Of a DNA stretch of 62,128 nucleotides, positions 55,306 through 62,128 are shown piece by piece. Made by a program: the position numbers and the translations under genes. This DNA comes from Synechococcus sp. AG-679-A04 (GTDB lineage: Bacteria > Cyanobacteriota > Cyanobacteriia > PCC-6307 > Cyanobiaceae): contig QCUI01000006.1 in the NCBI GenBank assembly GCA_003210775.1, forward strand, positions 1-62,128, given 5' to 3'. The first letter of the stretch is position 1, and every line of letters starts with the position of its first letter. The notes beneath the pieces were generated by a model, which saw nothing but the letters and a program-made list of their open reading frames with translations, did not search any database and was not told where the DNA came from.

Positions 55306-56397
55306 ATGAGCACAGGGCTTGCGGCAGCCGAACGGGCACTCGAACGGGGTGATTACGGCCTGTGCCTACGCCTGCTGGAACCGCTCGCCGCCGCCAACCC
55401 GATCACTGAACCCGAAGGAGCTGCCATCCGCATGGTGATGGTGACGGCCTGGATGGGACAGGGCGATGAACGCAAAGCGATCACCACCTGTCGTCTGCTC
55501 ACACGCTGCAAGGATCCTGATCTACGCAACCGGGCTCGTCAGTTGCTGAGTGTGCTCGAGGCTCCAAGCCTTGAGCGTCCTGCTCGCTGGTCGATGCAGT
55601 TACCGACGCTGGACATGGCTCCCCGCATGGGGAAAGGGAGCCCCAGCAGCAGCCGACGGCGAAAGCCCACTCCACCCCCTCCTCCACCAACCGGTCCCAC
55701 CCAGGCCCCATCAGCAGGTTTTGCCGTGCTTGTGCTGACAGTGCTGCTCGGGCTGACCCTGTTGCTCAGCGGATGCGTGCGCGTCAAAGCAGAGATTGAT
55801 CTGGCGGGTCCCGATCGCCTGGCGATGAGCTGGCGGATCAACAGCCTCAGTGGCCACAGTCTTCCCTGGCAGCAGAACTTCGCCAAGGCGCTGCGTACCG
55901 AAGGCCTGAACTGGACAGTGCAGAAAGACCGAACGGGTTCTCTCAACCTGATCAGCCCCACCCTGGGGTCCGACCAGGCCGCCAGGCTGATGCGCAGCAG
56001 TGTGGAGCTGGCTGGACGCAGCGCGGGCGTGACCCTTCCCACACCCGACCTGTCGATCGTGGAGAGAAACTGGTTGATCGGAGTGCAGCAGCAACTGAAT
56101 CTGCGCCTGGACCTCTCACCCCTCGCCGAGTTCCCCGCAGGAGATCTGCAGGTCAGCATCACCCCTGTCCATGACCTCCAACAGGTCAACAGCAGTCCCA
56201 TGACCGGTCGGTTGGAGGGGGATGTTCTGCTTTGGGTCCTCGACAGCGGCAGCGTCAATCAACTGCAGATCCGCCGCTGGCAGTGGAGCCCGCTCGGTCT
56301 TGGCAGTGTGCTGATCGGCCTGCTGCTGCTGCTGAGTTTTCTGCTCCAGTCCATGCGCGTTCGACTCGGCTTCGGCTATCCCGAGCTGCCGTCCTGA
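55306..56397 (+). CDS. Conserved membrane protein with DUF3153-like domain and N-terminal helical repeats
   Basis: The first 100 residues look like TPR-type helices (AAERALERGDYGLCLRLLEPLA, AITTCRLLTRCKDPDLRNRARQLL). A Ser/Arg/Pro-rich linker with PPPPPPTGPTQ follows, then a membrane segment ending in a lipobox-like LLLSGC near residue 157. The remaining part (CVRVKAEIDL...) resembles DUF3153, an extracytoplasmic domain, and a second membrane helix (VLIGLLLLLSFLLQSM) closes the protein. It appears to be a fusion of a cytoplasmic TPR-like part with a DUF3153 part; function unknown. It follows argB by 3 nt and ends 1 nt before the priA stop on the other strand. Confidence 0.75.
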   Translation: MSTGLAAAERALERGDYGLCLRLLEPLAAANPITEPEGAAIRMVMVTAWMGQGDERKAITTCRLLTRCKDPDLRNRARQLLSVLEAPSLERPARWSMQLPTLDMAPRMGKGSPSSSRRRKPTPPPPPPTGPTQAPSAGFAVLVLTVLLGLTLLLSGCVRVKAEIDLAGPDRLAMSWRINSLSGHSLPWQQNFAKALRTEGLNWTVQKDRTGSLNLISPTLGSDQAARLMRSSVELAGRSAGVTLPTPDLSIVERNWLIGVQQQLNLRLDLSPLAEFPAGDLQVSITPVHDLQQVNSSPMTGRLEGDVLLWVLDSGSVNQLQIRRWQWSPLGLGSVLIGLLLLLSFLLQSMRVRLGFGYPELPS

Positions 56398-56398
56398 T

Positions 56399-58690
56399 TC
56401 AAAGCTGCAGAGGATCCGGGTCAACGGCAAGGGAAACATCTTTGGGGAGCCCTTCCCAAAGACCGGTACCGGGGGGCAGGGGGATCTCACTGTCCTGGGG
56501 ACCATGGAGAAGCAGCTGCCAGCGACTGCGGCCCGCCACCCGAGCCACAGGCGCAGGTGCAGGACCCAGCAGTTGCCAGCCTGCAGCGGCACAGCCTGCA
56601 CGGATCCGTTCAGCAAGCAGGGTTCCAGCAGTCGCCGTATCGCTCGCGGACTCTCCCGAAAGGCGAATCAGGCAAGCCCGCGCAAAGGGAACCAATCCGG
56701 CTTCGCGGCGCAGGGTCGATTCCTCCTCCAGAAAACGTTCGTAACGACCATCCACCAGGTGTCGGATCACCGGGTGGTCAGGGCTGTAGGTCTGAACTAG
56801 CACCTCACCGGGCTTCTCCGCGCGCCCAGCCCGGCCAGCTAGTTGAAGCAGAAGTTGCAGGCACTGCTCTCCAGCCCTCAGATCGGGTCGATGCAAAAGA
56901 CCATCGGCGGCAAGCACTGCTGCCAGAGTCACGCGTGGCAGGTCCATCCCCTTGGCCAGCATCTGCGTTCCGACCAGCACATCGGCCTCACCCTCAGCAA
57001 ACTGGTCCAGCAGTCTGCGGTGACCATCACGACCGCCTGTGGTGTCGCGATCGAACCGCAGCAGACGCAGGTCACTGAGTTCCTCGCCAAGACGCTCCAA
57101 CACCCGTTGTGTGCCTGCACCAAAGGGCTTGAACGCCAAGGAACCGCATGACGAGCATGCAGGTGTGATGGGTGCTCGATGGTCACACCAATGACAGCGC
57201 AGCCACTGCTGCGCGCCCCGACTGCCGTGAACCGTGAGAGGAACATCGCAATGGGGACACATCACCACCTCTCCGCAGCTGCGACAGCTCAGAAAGGTGC
57301 TGTATCCACGCCTCGGCACCAGCACGACAGCCTGCTCCCCTTTCTCTGGGAGCTGTGCCAGCCGATCCATCAAGGCACGACTGATCAAGCGTTTATTGCC
57401 CTCGGCTAATTCATGCCGCATGTCGATGATCCGGACAGGTGGCAGTGGCTGGCTGGAAATCCGCGAGCGCAGCCGTGCAAGAACCAAAGACCCGTGAGGC
57501 TGGAGACGACTCCAACTCTCGAGCGAAGGTGTCGCGCTGCCAAGCAGCAGACGGCCACCCTGCAGCTTGACCCGCTCTGAAGCCATGACCCTTGCGTGAT
57601 AGCAGGGCATGGGTGAGTCCTGCTTGTAGGAGTTGTCATGTTCTTCATCCAGCACCAAAAGGCCTAGCGGGCGCAGGGGAAGAAACACAGCGGAGCGCGT
57701 GCCCACCACCACCACGGGATCGCCGCTCTCGAGACAGCGACGCCAGGTGCGAACCCGCTCACGGGGGGTACAACCGCTGTGATATTCCAGAACCCTCTCT
57801 CCGAAACGCTGTCGGCAACGATCCACGAGCTGGGGAATCAGGCCGATCTCGGGAGTGAGCAGCAGAACGTGACGGCCAGCCACCAGCTCTGCTGCTGCCA
57901 GCTGCAAGTAGACCTCGGTCTTGCCGGAGCCTGTGATGCCCCAGAGCAGCAGACCTCCACCCTCAGGAAGTGATTGAAACCTGTCGACCACAGACTGTTG
58001 CTCATCGGTCAGCGAGCGCGGTAACTCCAGCTCAGCAGCCCTGGCTGCTGACTGGTCTGGTGCACGAGGGCCGCTCTCCGATTTGCGTTGCCGGCGGATC
58101 AGGCCCTTGCTCTCCAGGCTCTTGACCGTGCCCGACCGAAACCCCTCCGCAAGCAGGTCACGCTGCCAGGCGCCACCGCCTCGGCGTTCGAGCTCTGCCA
58201 GCAGTGCGCTCTGCCTGGTGGCCTTCGGAAGAGCAGAGGGATCAGCAGCCTCAAGCCGCTCAATCCACCACAGCTGGTGCAATGCAGGGGCCGAACCGGG
58301 CCGTTGGCCCAGCCATCCCGGAGGCAATGCCGCCTTGAGCATGCGAAAGGGACTGGTATGACAAAGGACCGCCATCGCATCGAGCCATGACCGCCAGGAT
58401 GGGTCGACTGCAGCGCGCTGCACCAGCTCTTCAACGGGATTGAGCTGTAGACCATCGCTGTCAGCAGAATTCGCCTCTGCTGTGATCAATCGGCAGCCCG
58501 TGACCAACCCCTGCAGTCGACGACCTCGCAGCCGGACCGCCACAAGATCACCCAATCCCACGCCGAGACTCAGGCTGTCGCAATAGCTAAAAGTACGCCC
58601 GTCACGACCGGCCTCCAGCCAGACATCGACTCCCGAGAGTGACTGCGCGACAGGAGGACTGGAGGATTGGTTGACAGGGGTTGCCGACAT
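56399..58690 (-). CDS. priA: Primosomal helicase PriA (N')
   Basis: PriA reloads the replicative helicase at stalled forks. The 763-residue protein has an N-terminal DNA-binding part (DVWLEAGRDGRTFSY...) and a helicase motif I/Walker A GITGSGKTEVYLQLA (about residues 255-269). Motif II is DEEHDNSYKQDS, and four zinc-binding cysteine pairs follow in CRSCGEVVMCPHCDVPL and CHWCDHRAPITPACSSCG. A C-terminal helicase domain has QMLAKGMDLPRVTL and AGRAGRAEKPGEVLVQTY. All helicase motifs are complete. The start is an ATG at 58690, with a GTG one codon upstream. Confidence 0.95.
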   Translation of the reverse strand: MSATPVNQSSSPPVAQSLSGVDVWLEAGRDGRTFSYCDSLSLGVGLGDLVAVRLRGRRLQGLVTGCRLITAEANSADSDGLQLNPVEELVQRAAVDPSWRSWLDAMAVLCHTSPFRMLKAALPPGWLGQRPGSAPALHQLWWIERLEAADPSALPKATRQSALLAELERRGGGAWQRDLLAEGFRSGTVKSLESKGLIRRQRKSESGPRAPDQSAARAAELELPRSLTDEQQSVVDRFQSLPEGGGLLLWGITGSGKTEVYLQLAAAELVAGRHVLLLTPEIGLIPQLVDRCRQRFGERVLEYHSGCTPRERVRTWRRCLESGDPVVVVGTRSAVFLPLRPLGLLVLDEEHDNSYKQDSPMPCYHARVMASERVKLQGGRLLLGSATPSLESWSRLQPHGSLVLARLRSRISSQPLPPVRIIDMRHELAEGNKRLISRALMDRLAQLPEKGEQAVVLVPRRGYSTFLSCRSCGEVVMCPHCDVPLTVHGSRGAQQWLRCHWCDHRAPITPACSSCGSLAFKPFGAGTQRVLERLGEELSDLRLLRFDRDTTGGRDGHRRLLDQFAEGEADVLVGTQMLAKGMDLPRVTLAAVLAADGLLHRPDLRAGEQCLQLLLQLAGRAGRAEKPGEVLVQTYSPDHPVIRHLVDGRYERFLEEESTLRREAGLVPFARACLIRLSGESASDTATAGTLLAERIRAGCAAAGWQLLGPAPAPVARVAGRSRWQLLLHGPQDSEIPLPPGTGLWEGLPKDVSLAVDPDPLQL

Positions 58691-58995
58691 CACATGTTTT
58701 TCTTAAGATACAGATGTTGGACAGCTCAACAGCTGTTGTCGGAACAGAGCAGAGTTCCGTCCAGTGGGAAGACACGAAGCTCGAGCCAGGGTTCATCCCG
58801 TCGGCCGACCGGTCTGCGAACGCCCCTGACAGCCCTGCCCCAGCCCAAAGCCCACCAATTGATTCTCGATCACTTCTTAGTCGTCTATCCCTCTGTTTGG
58901 GGCAGATCTGAAAGCCGTGATGCGCCCCCAGGCCGAGCTTGGTTGCGTTTTAGTTGACTGCGTTAGTTCCGTACACCCTCACCATCCCGAACACC
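58691..58995. other. Intergenic region upstream of rpoD
   Basis: About 300 nt between divergent priA and rpoD. TTTTTCTTAAGATAC near 58694-58708 is AT-rich and could hold a promoter for priA. Several short plus-strand frames (for example 58681-58911) have no supporting features. The rpoD leader just before the ATG at 58996 is Cys/Pro-codon-like text without a clear Shine-Dalgarno sequence. I see no RNA gene or strong terminator. Confidence 0.5.
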
Positions 58996-60414
58996 ATGAG
59001 TCCTGCTGCGAGCAAGTCAGCTCAGCCCACCGCTGCAGCGCCCAAGACGGCCTCTTCCAAAGCGGCGGCGTCCAAGGCGGCTCCATCCATCGTGATGCTG
59101 GCGGATTCCAAAGGATTACCCAAGGGTGTGAGCAAGCAGACCAAGCCGAAGTCAAAGACTTCAGCCGCAAAGCCCTCTGCCACGAAGGCCACCGCGAAAT
59201 CCAAAACGGCCTCCAAGAGCAGCACAGCCAAGAGCGCCACAGCAGCTAAGACCTCAGCAGCAGCCAAGACAACAAAGGGCGCAAAAACCTCTGCGCAGGC
59301 GACCACAGCCAAGAGCTCAGCCGCTGCCAAGCCCACTGATCTTGATGCCGCCGCTGATCAGTTGCTGGCAAAGACCTCCGGAAACCCTTCCGCAAGCAAG
59401 GAGGAGAAAGCCAAGGCAGACGCCAAGGCCAAGGTGCTGGCGAGCATCAAGGTTGGCCCCAAAGGGGTCTACACCGAAGATTCCATCAGGGTTTACCTTC
59501 AGGAGATTGGCAGGATCCGCCTGCTGCGCCCAGACGAAGAAATCGAACTGGCCAGAAAGATCGCCGATCTTCTCTACCTCGAGGAGCTTGCCGCCCAGTT
59601 CGAGAGTGACAACGGCCGTGAACCCGACAACAAGGAATGGGCAGCGCTGGTGGAGATGCCGCTGATTCGTTTCCGCCGCCGACTGATGCTCGGCCGTCGG
59701 GCCAAGGAAAAAATGGTTCAGTCGAATCTGCGCCTGGTCGTGTCGATCGCCAAGAAATACATGAATCGGGGCCTGAGCTTCCAGGACCTCATTCAGGAAG
59801 GCAGTCTCGGCCTGATTCGTGCCGCGGAGAAATTCGACCACGAGAAGGGCTACAAATTCTCCACTTACGCCACTTGGTGGATTCGCCAGGCCATCACACG
59901 GGCCATCGCTGATCAGAGTCGAACGATTCGCCTCCCTGTTCACCTCTACGAGACCATCTCTCGCATCAAGAAGACCACCAAAGTGCTCAGCCAGGAGTTT
60001 GGCCGCAAACCGACGGAAGAAGAGATCGCCGAATCAATGGAAATGACCATTGAGAAGCTGCGCTTCATCGCCAAGAGCGCCCAGCTGCCGATCTCCCTTG
60101 AGACACCAATCGGCAAAGAAGAGGATTCCCGCCTTGGCGACTTCATCGAAGCCGACATCGAGAATCCCGAGCAGGACGTGGCCAAAAACCTCTTACGTGA
60201 GGATCTGGAAGGCGTGCTGGCCACACTCAGCCCGAGGGAGCGTGATGTGCTGCGGCTTCGCTACGGCCTTGATGACGGACGCATGAAAACCCTCGAGGAA
60301 ATTGGCCAGATCTTCGATGTCACCCGTGAGCGAATCCGTCAAATCGAAGCCAAGGCATTGCGCAAGCTGCGTCATCCCAACCGCAACGGGGTGCTGAAGG
60401 AATACATCAAGTAA
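58996..60414 (+). CDS. rpoD: Principal RNA polymerase sigma factor RpoD (SigA)
   Basis: This is the main group 1 sigma factor, which directs RNA polymerase to housekeeping promoters. The 472-residue protein has an N-terminal low-complexity region (about 1-150) rich in Ala, Lys, Ser and Thr. Region 1.2 follows ([20 protein letters not shown]), then regions 2.1-2.4 including [19 protein letters not shown] and [15 protein letters not shown]. Region 3 and the region 4 helix-turn-helix ([20 protein letters not shown]) are near the C terminus. The ATG at 58996 gives [12 protein letters not shown]. An in-frame upstream start (58954) is less likely. The long Ala/Lys N terminus is a known trait of picocyanobacterial RpoD. 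Confidence 0.97.
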   Translation: MSPAASKSAQPTAAAPKTASSKAAASKAAPSIVMLADSKGLPKGVSKQTKPKSKTSAAKPSATKATAKSKTASKSSTAKSATAAKTSAAAKTTKGAKTSAQATTAKSSAAAKPTDLDAAADQLLAKTSGNPSASKEEKAKADAKAKVLASIKVGPKGVYTEDSIRVYLQEIGRIRLLRPDEEIELARKIADLLYLEELAAQFESDNGREPDNKEWAALVEMPLIRFRRRLMLGRRAKEKMVQSNLRLVVSIAKKYMNRGLSFQDLIQEGSLGLIRAAEKFDHEKGYKFSTYATWWIRQAITRAIADQSRTIRLPVHLYETISRIKKTTKVLSQEFGRKPTEEEIAESMEMTIEKLRFIAKSAQLPISLETPIGKEEDSRLGDFIEADIENPEQDVAKNLLREDLEGVLATLSPRERDVLRLRYGLDDGRMKTLEEIGQIFDVTRERIRQIEAKALRKLRHPNRNGVLKEYIK

Positions 60415-60856
60415 CTACTGCGCTGTAGACGAATACCCTCAGATCCCTGTATTAACAGTGTTTCTGGGGGTTTCTTAATGCCTGGGTATTGGAAGGGGTA
60501 TTGGCTGGGTATTGAGTTTTGGCGTGTGCCAGTTTACGGGTATTGTGACGAAATCGTTGCAGAAAACTGGGTTTCTACCCTCAGCAACCACTTATTTCAA
60601 GACATTTAAAACCCCACCACCCGGTACGAATTAGGAAACCGAGTAATGGGGACACAAGCTAAAGCCGAAGCTTGACAATGAATAGTTAACGGTAGGGATT
60701 TCTCTCAACCTAAGAATAAGTTCCATCAAAGTATGCCACAGAGATGGAATGTACCAATCCGGTACAAATGATCAGGAGTTACCGATGGAATGGATATAAC
60801 CTGATGAGTACAGATGAAGGTTTTGGCAAACCTCGTCCTGTACAGAGGTATTTATC
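60415..60856. other. AT-rich region after rpoD without a convincing gene
   Basis: About 440 nt with a clear drop in GC. It holds the GGGTATTG repeat cluster (60484-60545), which overlaps a 43-codon frame (60478-60609, MPGYWKGYWLGIEFW...) rich in Trp and Tyr that could be chance. A short 29-codon frame also starts at 60804. No tRNA or strong terminator is visible. If it is non-coding, the repeats are its main feature. Confidence 0.6.
60484..60545 (+). repeat. Four GGGTATTG repeats, two spaced about one helical turn apart
   Basis: The octamer GGGTATTG occurs at 60484-60491, 60496-60503, 60507-60514 and 60538-60545. The first three copies start 12 and 11 bp apart, about one turn of DNA. A near match in the opposite direction (GAATACCC, 60431-60438) lies just after rpoD. 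Spaced repeats like this can bind a protein in phase, for instance an integrase arm site or a plasmid-type initiator. They also code for the GYW repeats of a short frame, so a coding explanation remains. Confidence 0.7.
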
Positions 60857-61057
60857 TCACCAAATAGAAGGGACTCCAGAGAGTTTCCTCTGACATTCCA
60901 TCAGTACAGCTTCACTTGTTGGACGTTCAAACTTAGAAATCTTCTTCAGTTGACACTGCAACAGAGGTGTGAGGTCTCGTGGTTCAACACCTTTCCGAGC
61001 AGCAACCTGTTGGATGTACTGGGACAATCGTTTTACATGAATTGCTTGTTGAGTCAT
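60857..61057 (-). CDS. Small hypothetical protein in the accessory tail
   Basis: The 66-codon frame starts ATG (MTQQAIHVKRLSQYIQQVAA) and encodes a basic, mostly helical protein (RKGVEPRDLTPLLQCQLKKISKFE). No family is recognised, and no ribosome-binding site is clear before the start. A short transcript-end hairpin lies upstream at 61124-61144, which would shield it from minus-strand transcription from the right. Codon use is AT-rich like the rest of the tail. The two cysteines and basic helices would allow nucleic acid binding, but this is speculation. Confidence 0.5.
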   Translation of the reverse strand: MTQQAIHVKRLSQYIQQVAARKGVEPRDLTPLLQCQLKKISKFERPTSEAVLMECQRKLSGVPSIW

Positions 61058-61123
61058 TAATTTCTAATAACTGATCAAATTTATTTAACCAACCACCATA
61101 AGAATTTCTATGGATAGCAAAAA

Positions 61124-61144
61124 CCCCTGGCAATTAGCCAGGGG
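61124..61144 (-). terminator. Hairpin next to an A run (minus-strand terminator)
   Basis: CCCCTGGC, a five-base loop AATTA, and GCCAGGGG form a perfect 8-bp GC-rich stem. An A run (AAAAA, 61119-61123) precedes it on the plus strand, which gives a U run after the stem in minus-strand RNA. It lies 67 bp upstream of the small minus-strand gene, so it probably ends transcripts coming from the right. Confidence 0.7.
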
Positions 61145-61322
61145 CAGGGAGACTAATGATTGGAAAATGGACAACAAAGGGGATGAGAGGATGTTCGAAA
61201 TCATCATCCTTATTGTTATTATTGCAGACATCTTATAAAATGTTAAGCTCTGAAATTCTTGCGGTAAATAAGAAAATTTTATGAGACTTGATTTCTTTTA
61301 TGATGCAATCTAAGACAGCAAT

Positions 61323-61397
61323 AAGATCTCACATTTATGAGAACATAAGATTCACCATTTGTACACACAGAAGATCTTACATTTATATGAACATAAG
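61323..61397 (+). repeat. Two imperfect 27-bp direct repeats
   Basis: The unit AAGATCTCACATTTATGAGA (first 20 nt) occurs at 61323-61349 and again at 61371-61397 with three mismatches. The two starts are 48 bp apart. Each ends GAACATAAG. Repeats upstream of a likely ribbon-helix-helix gene are consistent with operator sites for that protein. Confidence 0.8.
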
Positions 61398-61518
61398 GGT
61401 CTCTTTATAACGCACCAAACCATGTTCTTTTGAATCTTTTCATTGAGATCACACATGTGCCTACTTTTAATAAACACCTTCTAAACTCTAAATACCAGCA
61501 ACTACCACAATAAACAAC

Positions 61519-61728
61519 ATGGCCTGGAAATCATTAGGAAGAGAGGCTGTACGCAAGGGAACGAGATCGCTGGAGTTTGAAGCCAGGGTTCCTGATACTA
61601 AAACCATCTCTTGTGCTGTTGATTATGAACTCTTTGAATCTTTCCAGGAGTATTGCAAGAAGCACAGGATTAAACAGTCTCAACTCATCAGGCTCCTAAT
61701 CTCTCAAACAGTACTACCTAAGGATTAA
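61519..61728 (+). CDS. Ribbon-helix-helix-like small DNA-binding protein
   Basis: The 69-residue protein has a basic N terminus (MAWKSLGREAVRKGTRSLEF) and a C-terminal core, KTISCAVDYELFESFQEYCK, continuing to IKQSQLIRLLISQTVL. It reads as one beta strand and two helices, the layout of CopG/Arc-type ribbon-helix-helix repressors, which bind repeated sites as dimers. The strand ISCAVDYE would supply the DNA contact. Such proteins regulate plasmid copy, toxin-antitoxin pairs or their own genes. Direct repeats lie upstream and a terminator follows. No toxin partner is seen. Fit to the fold is by pattern only. Confidence 0.7.
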   Translation: MAWKSLGREAVRKGTRSLEFEARVPDTKTISCAVDYELFESFQEYCKKHRIKQSQLIRLLISQTVLPKD

Positions 61729-61767
61729 TCAATAAATACCTGTGCATGTTAATGCATTGGATTACTC

Positions 61768-61806
61768 AACCCTTCAGTGATTTGCTTCTCACTGGAGGGT
61801 TATTTT
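61768..61806. terminator. Strong hairpin, probably bidirectional terminator
   Basis: AACCCTTCAGTGA and TCACTGGAGGGTT pair in a 13-base stem with a single mismatch around an eight-base loop. ATTTTG follows on the plus strand. It lies 40 bp after the small ribbon-helix-helix gene, and the stop codon (TAA) of the convergent gene falls within the right arm, so it can end transcripts from both sides. Confidence 0.85.
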
Positions 61807-62102
61807 GTGCCAAATCTCTCTACTTCTTCATCCCATCTTGATGAGTCAATCTCTGTACACCTACCCTCTACCTTGGCAACCTTTAACTCAGGTGGTGTTC
61901 TCCACTGGTTATGAATCGAGATTGCTCCTGGGAGAGTAAGTGGTAACGATCCTTGGCTATGAACAGATTGGTTGCCTTCTGTGATTCTTAAATCTTGAAT
62001 GATCTGATCTCCTTCCACCCTTACATCAACCCACTCTGGAAACATGTGATTTCTCAACTTCTTGTTTGTGAGATCTACCTTGAAAACTAACCATTCCACC
62101 AT
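61800..62102 (-). CDS. Hypothetical 100-residue protein
   Basis: The protein starts MVEWLVFKVDLTNKKLRNHM with a purine-rich AAGGAT just before the ATG, a good ribosome-binding site. It looks soluble, mixed alpha/beta, with PEWVDVRVEGDQIIQDLRIT and a Glu/Arg-rich end, SSRWDEEVERFGTK. I do not recognise a family; similar small proteins occur in phages and integrated elements of marine cyanobacteria. It starts 26 nt inside the right edge of the window, so its upstream neighbours are unseen. Codon use is AT-rich. Confidence 0.6.
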   Translation of the reverse strand: MVEWLVFKVDLTNKKLRNHMFPEWVDVRVEGDQIIQDLRITEGNQSVHSQGSLPLTLPGAISIHNQWRTPPELKVAKVEGRCTEIDSSRWDEEVERFGTK

Positions 62103-62128
62103 ATCCTTATCGTCAGTTATCTCCCCTG

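Larger units (their letters stand above)
61058..61518. other. AT-rich region with a hairpin and direct repeats
   Basis: About 460 nt without an open frame of note. It contains the strong hairpin at 61124-61144 and two 27-bp imperfect direct repeats at 61323-61349 and 61371-61397. A partial third match (AGATCACACATG) lies at 61447-61458. The repeats sit 120-195 nt upstream of the ribbon-helix-helix-like gene and could be its operator. Confidence 0.6.

Noticed and set aside
58681-58911. A 76-codon frame before rpoD
   Set aside because: Begins on the priA start region, has no conserved features and no clear ribosome-binding site.

Overview
The window is a stretch of a cyanobacterial chromosome. 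Gene content points to a marine picocyanobacterium of the Synechococcus/Prochlorococcus group, most likely a Synechococcus-like strain of fairly high GC. The evidence is the chlorophyll genes (chlB, chlL, por), psaM, psb27, a ferrochelatase with a chlorophyll-binding tail, a CRR6-type NDH-1 factor, a Tab2-type protein, the alkane pair ado/aar, an RpoD with a long Ala/Lys-rich N terminus, and very tight packing with many ATGA/GTGA overlaps. The genus assignment is from remembered gene order and protein sequence, not from a search.

Layout. 1-3.8 kb: end of chlB, then chlL, convergent por, a one-TM protein and the tiny psaM. 3.9-9.1 kb: crr6, an L,D-transpeptidase-like lipoprotein, a TauE/SafE permease, a lipoate-ligase-like protein, a site-2 protease, trpF and a secreted protein. 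9.1-13.7 kb (minus strand): folE, a short-chain dehydrogenase, and the ado-aar-accA cluster that makes alkanes and malonyl-CoA. 13.7-23.0 kb: a creatininase-family protein, an S1-like/Tab2/PgeF operon, a large FAD oxidoreductase, ilvB with two small genes, and hemH. 23.1-25.5 kb: a tyrosine-recombinase-like gene followed by a broken serine hydrolase. 25.5-28.4 kb: a methyltransferase, cobO, pyrH, frr.

28.4-31.9 kb is an AT-rich island between frr and a geranylgeranyl-reductase-family gene. It carries an imelysin-type lipoprotein and a di-heme oxidoreductase, a pair known from iron-related loci. A decayed copy of the start of the downstream gene lies right after frr, so the island is flanked by imperfect direct repeats of about 160 bp.

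31.9-60.4 kb is mainly core: a photolyase-family protein, a cNMP-binding protein, transaldolase with EF-hands, ftsI plus an FtsL-like protein, a CPBP protease, a double histidine phosphatase, a dihydroorotase-like protein with missing ligands, lepB, an Spx/ArsC-like protein, ferredoxin, ppa, proS, psb27, purA, a PfkB kinase, cutA, cobK, ssb, argB, priA and rpoD. Beyond rpoD (60.4-62.1 kb) composition turns AT-rich and gene-poor. This tail holds small unknown genes, one ribbon-helix-helix-like protein, two strong hairpins, direct repeats, and a cluster of GGGTATTG repeats just past rpoD. It looks like the edge of an accessory region that continues out of the window.

I saw no rRNA, tRNA, CRISPR array or complete insertion sequence.
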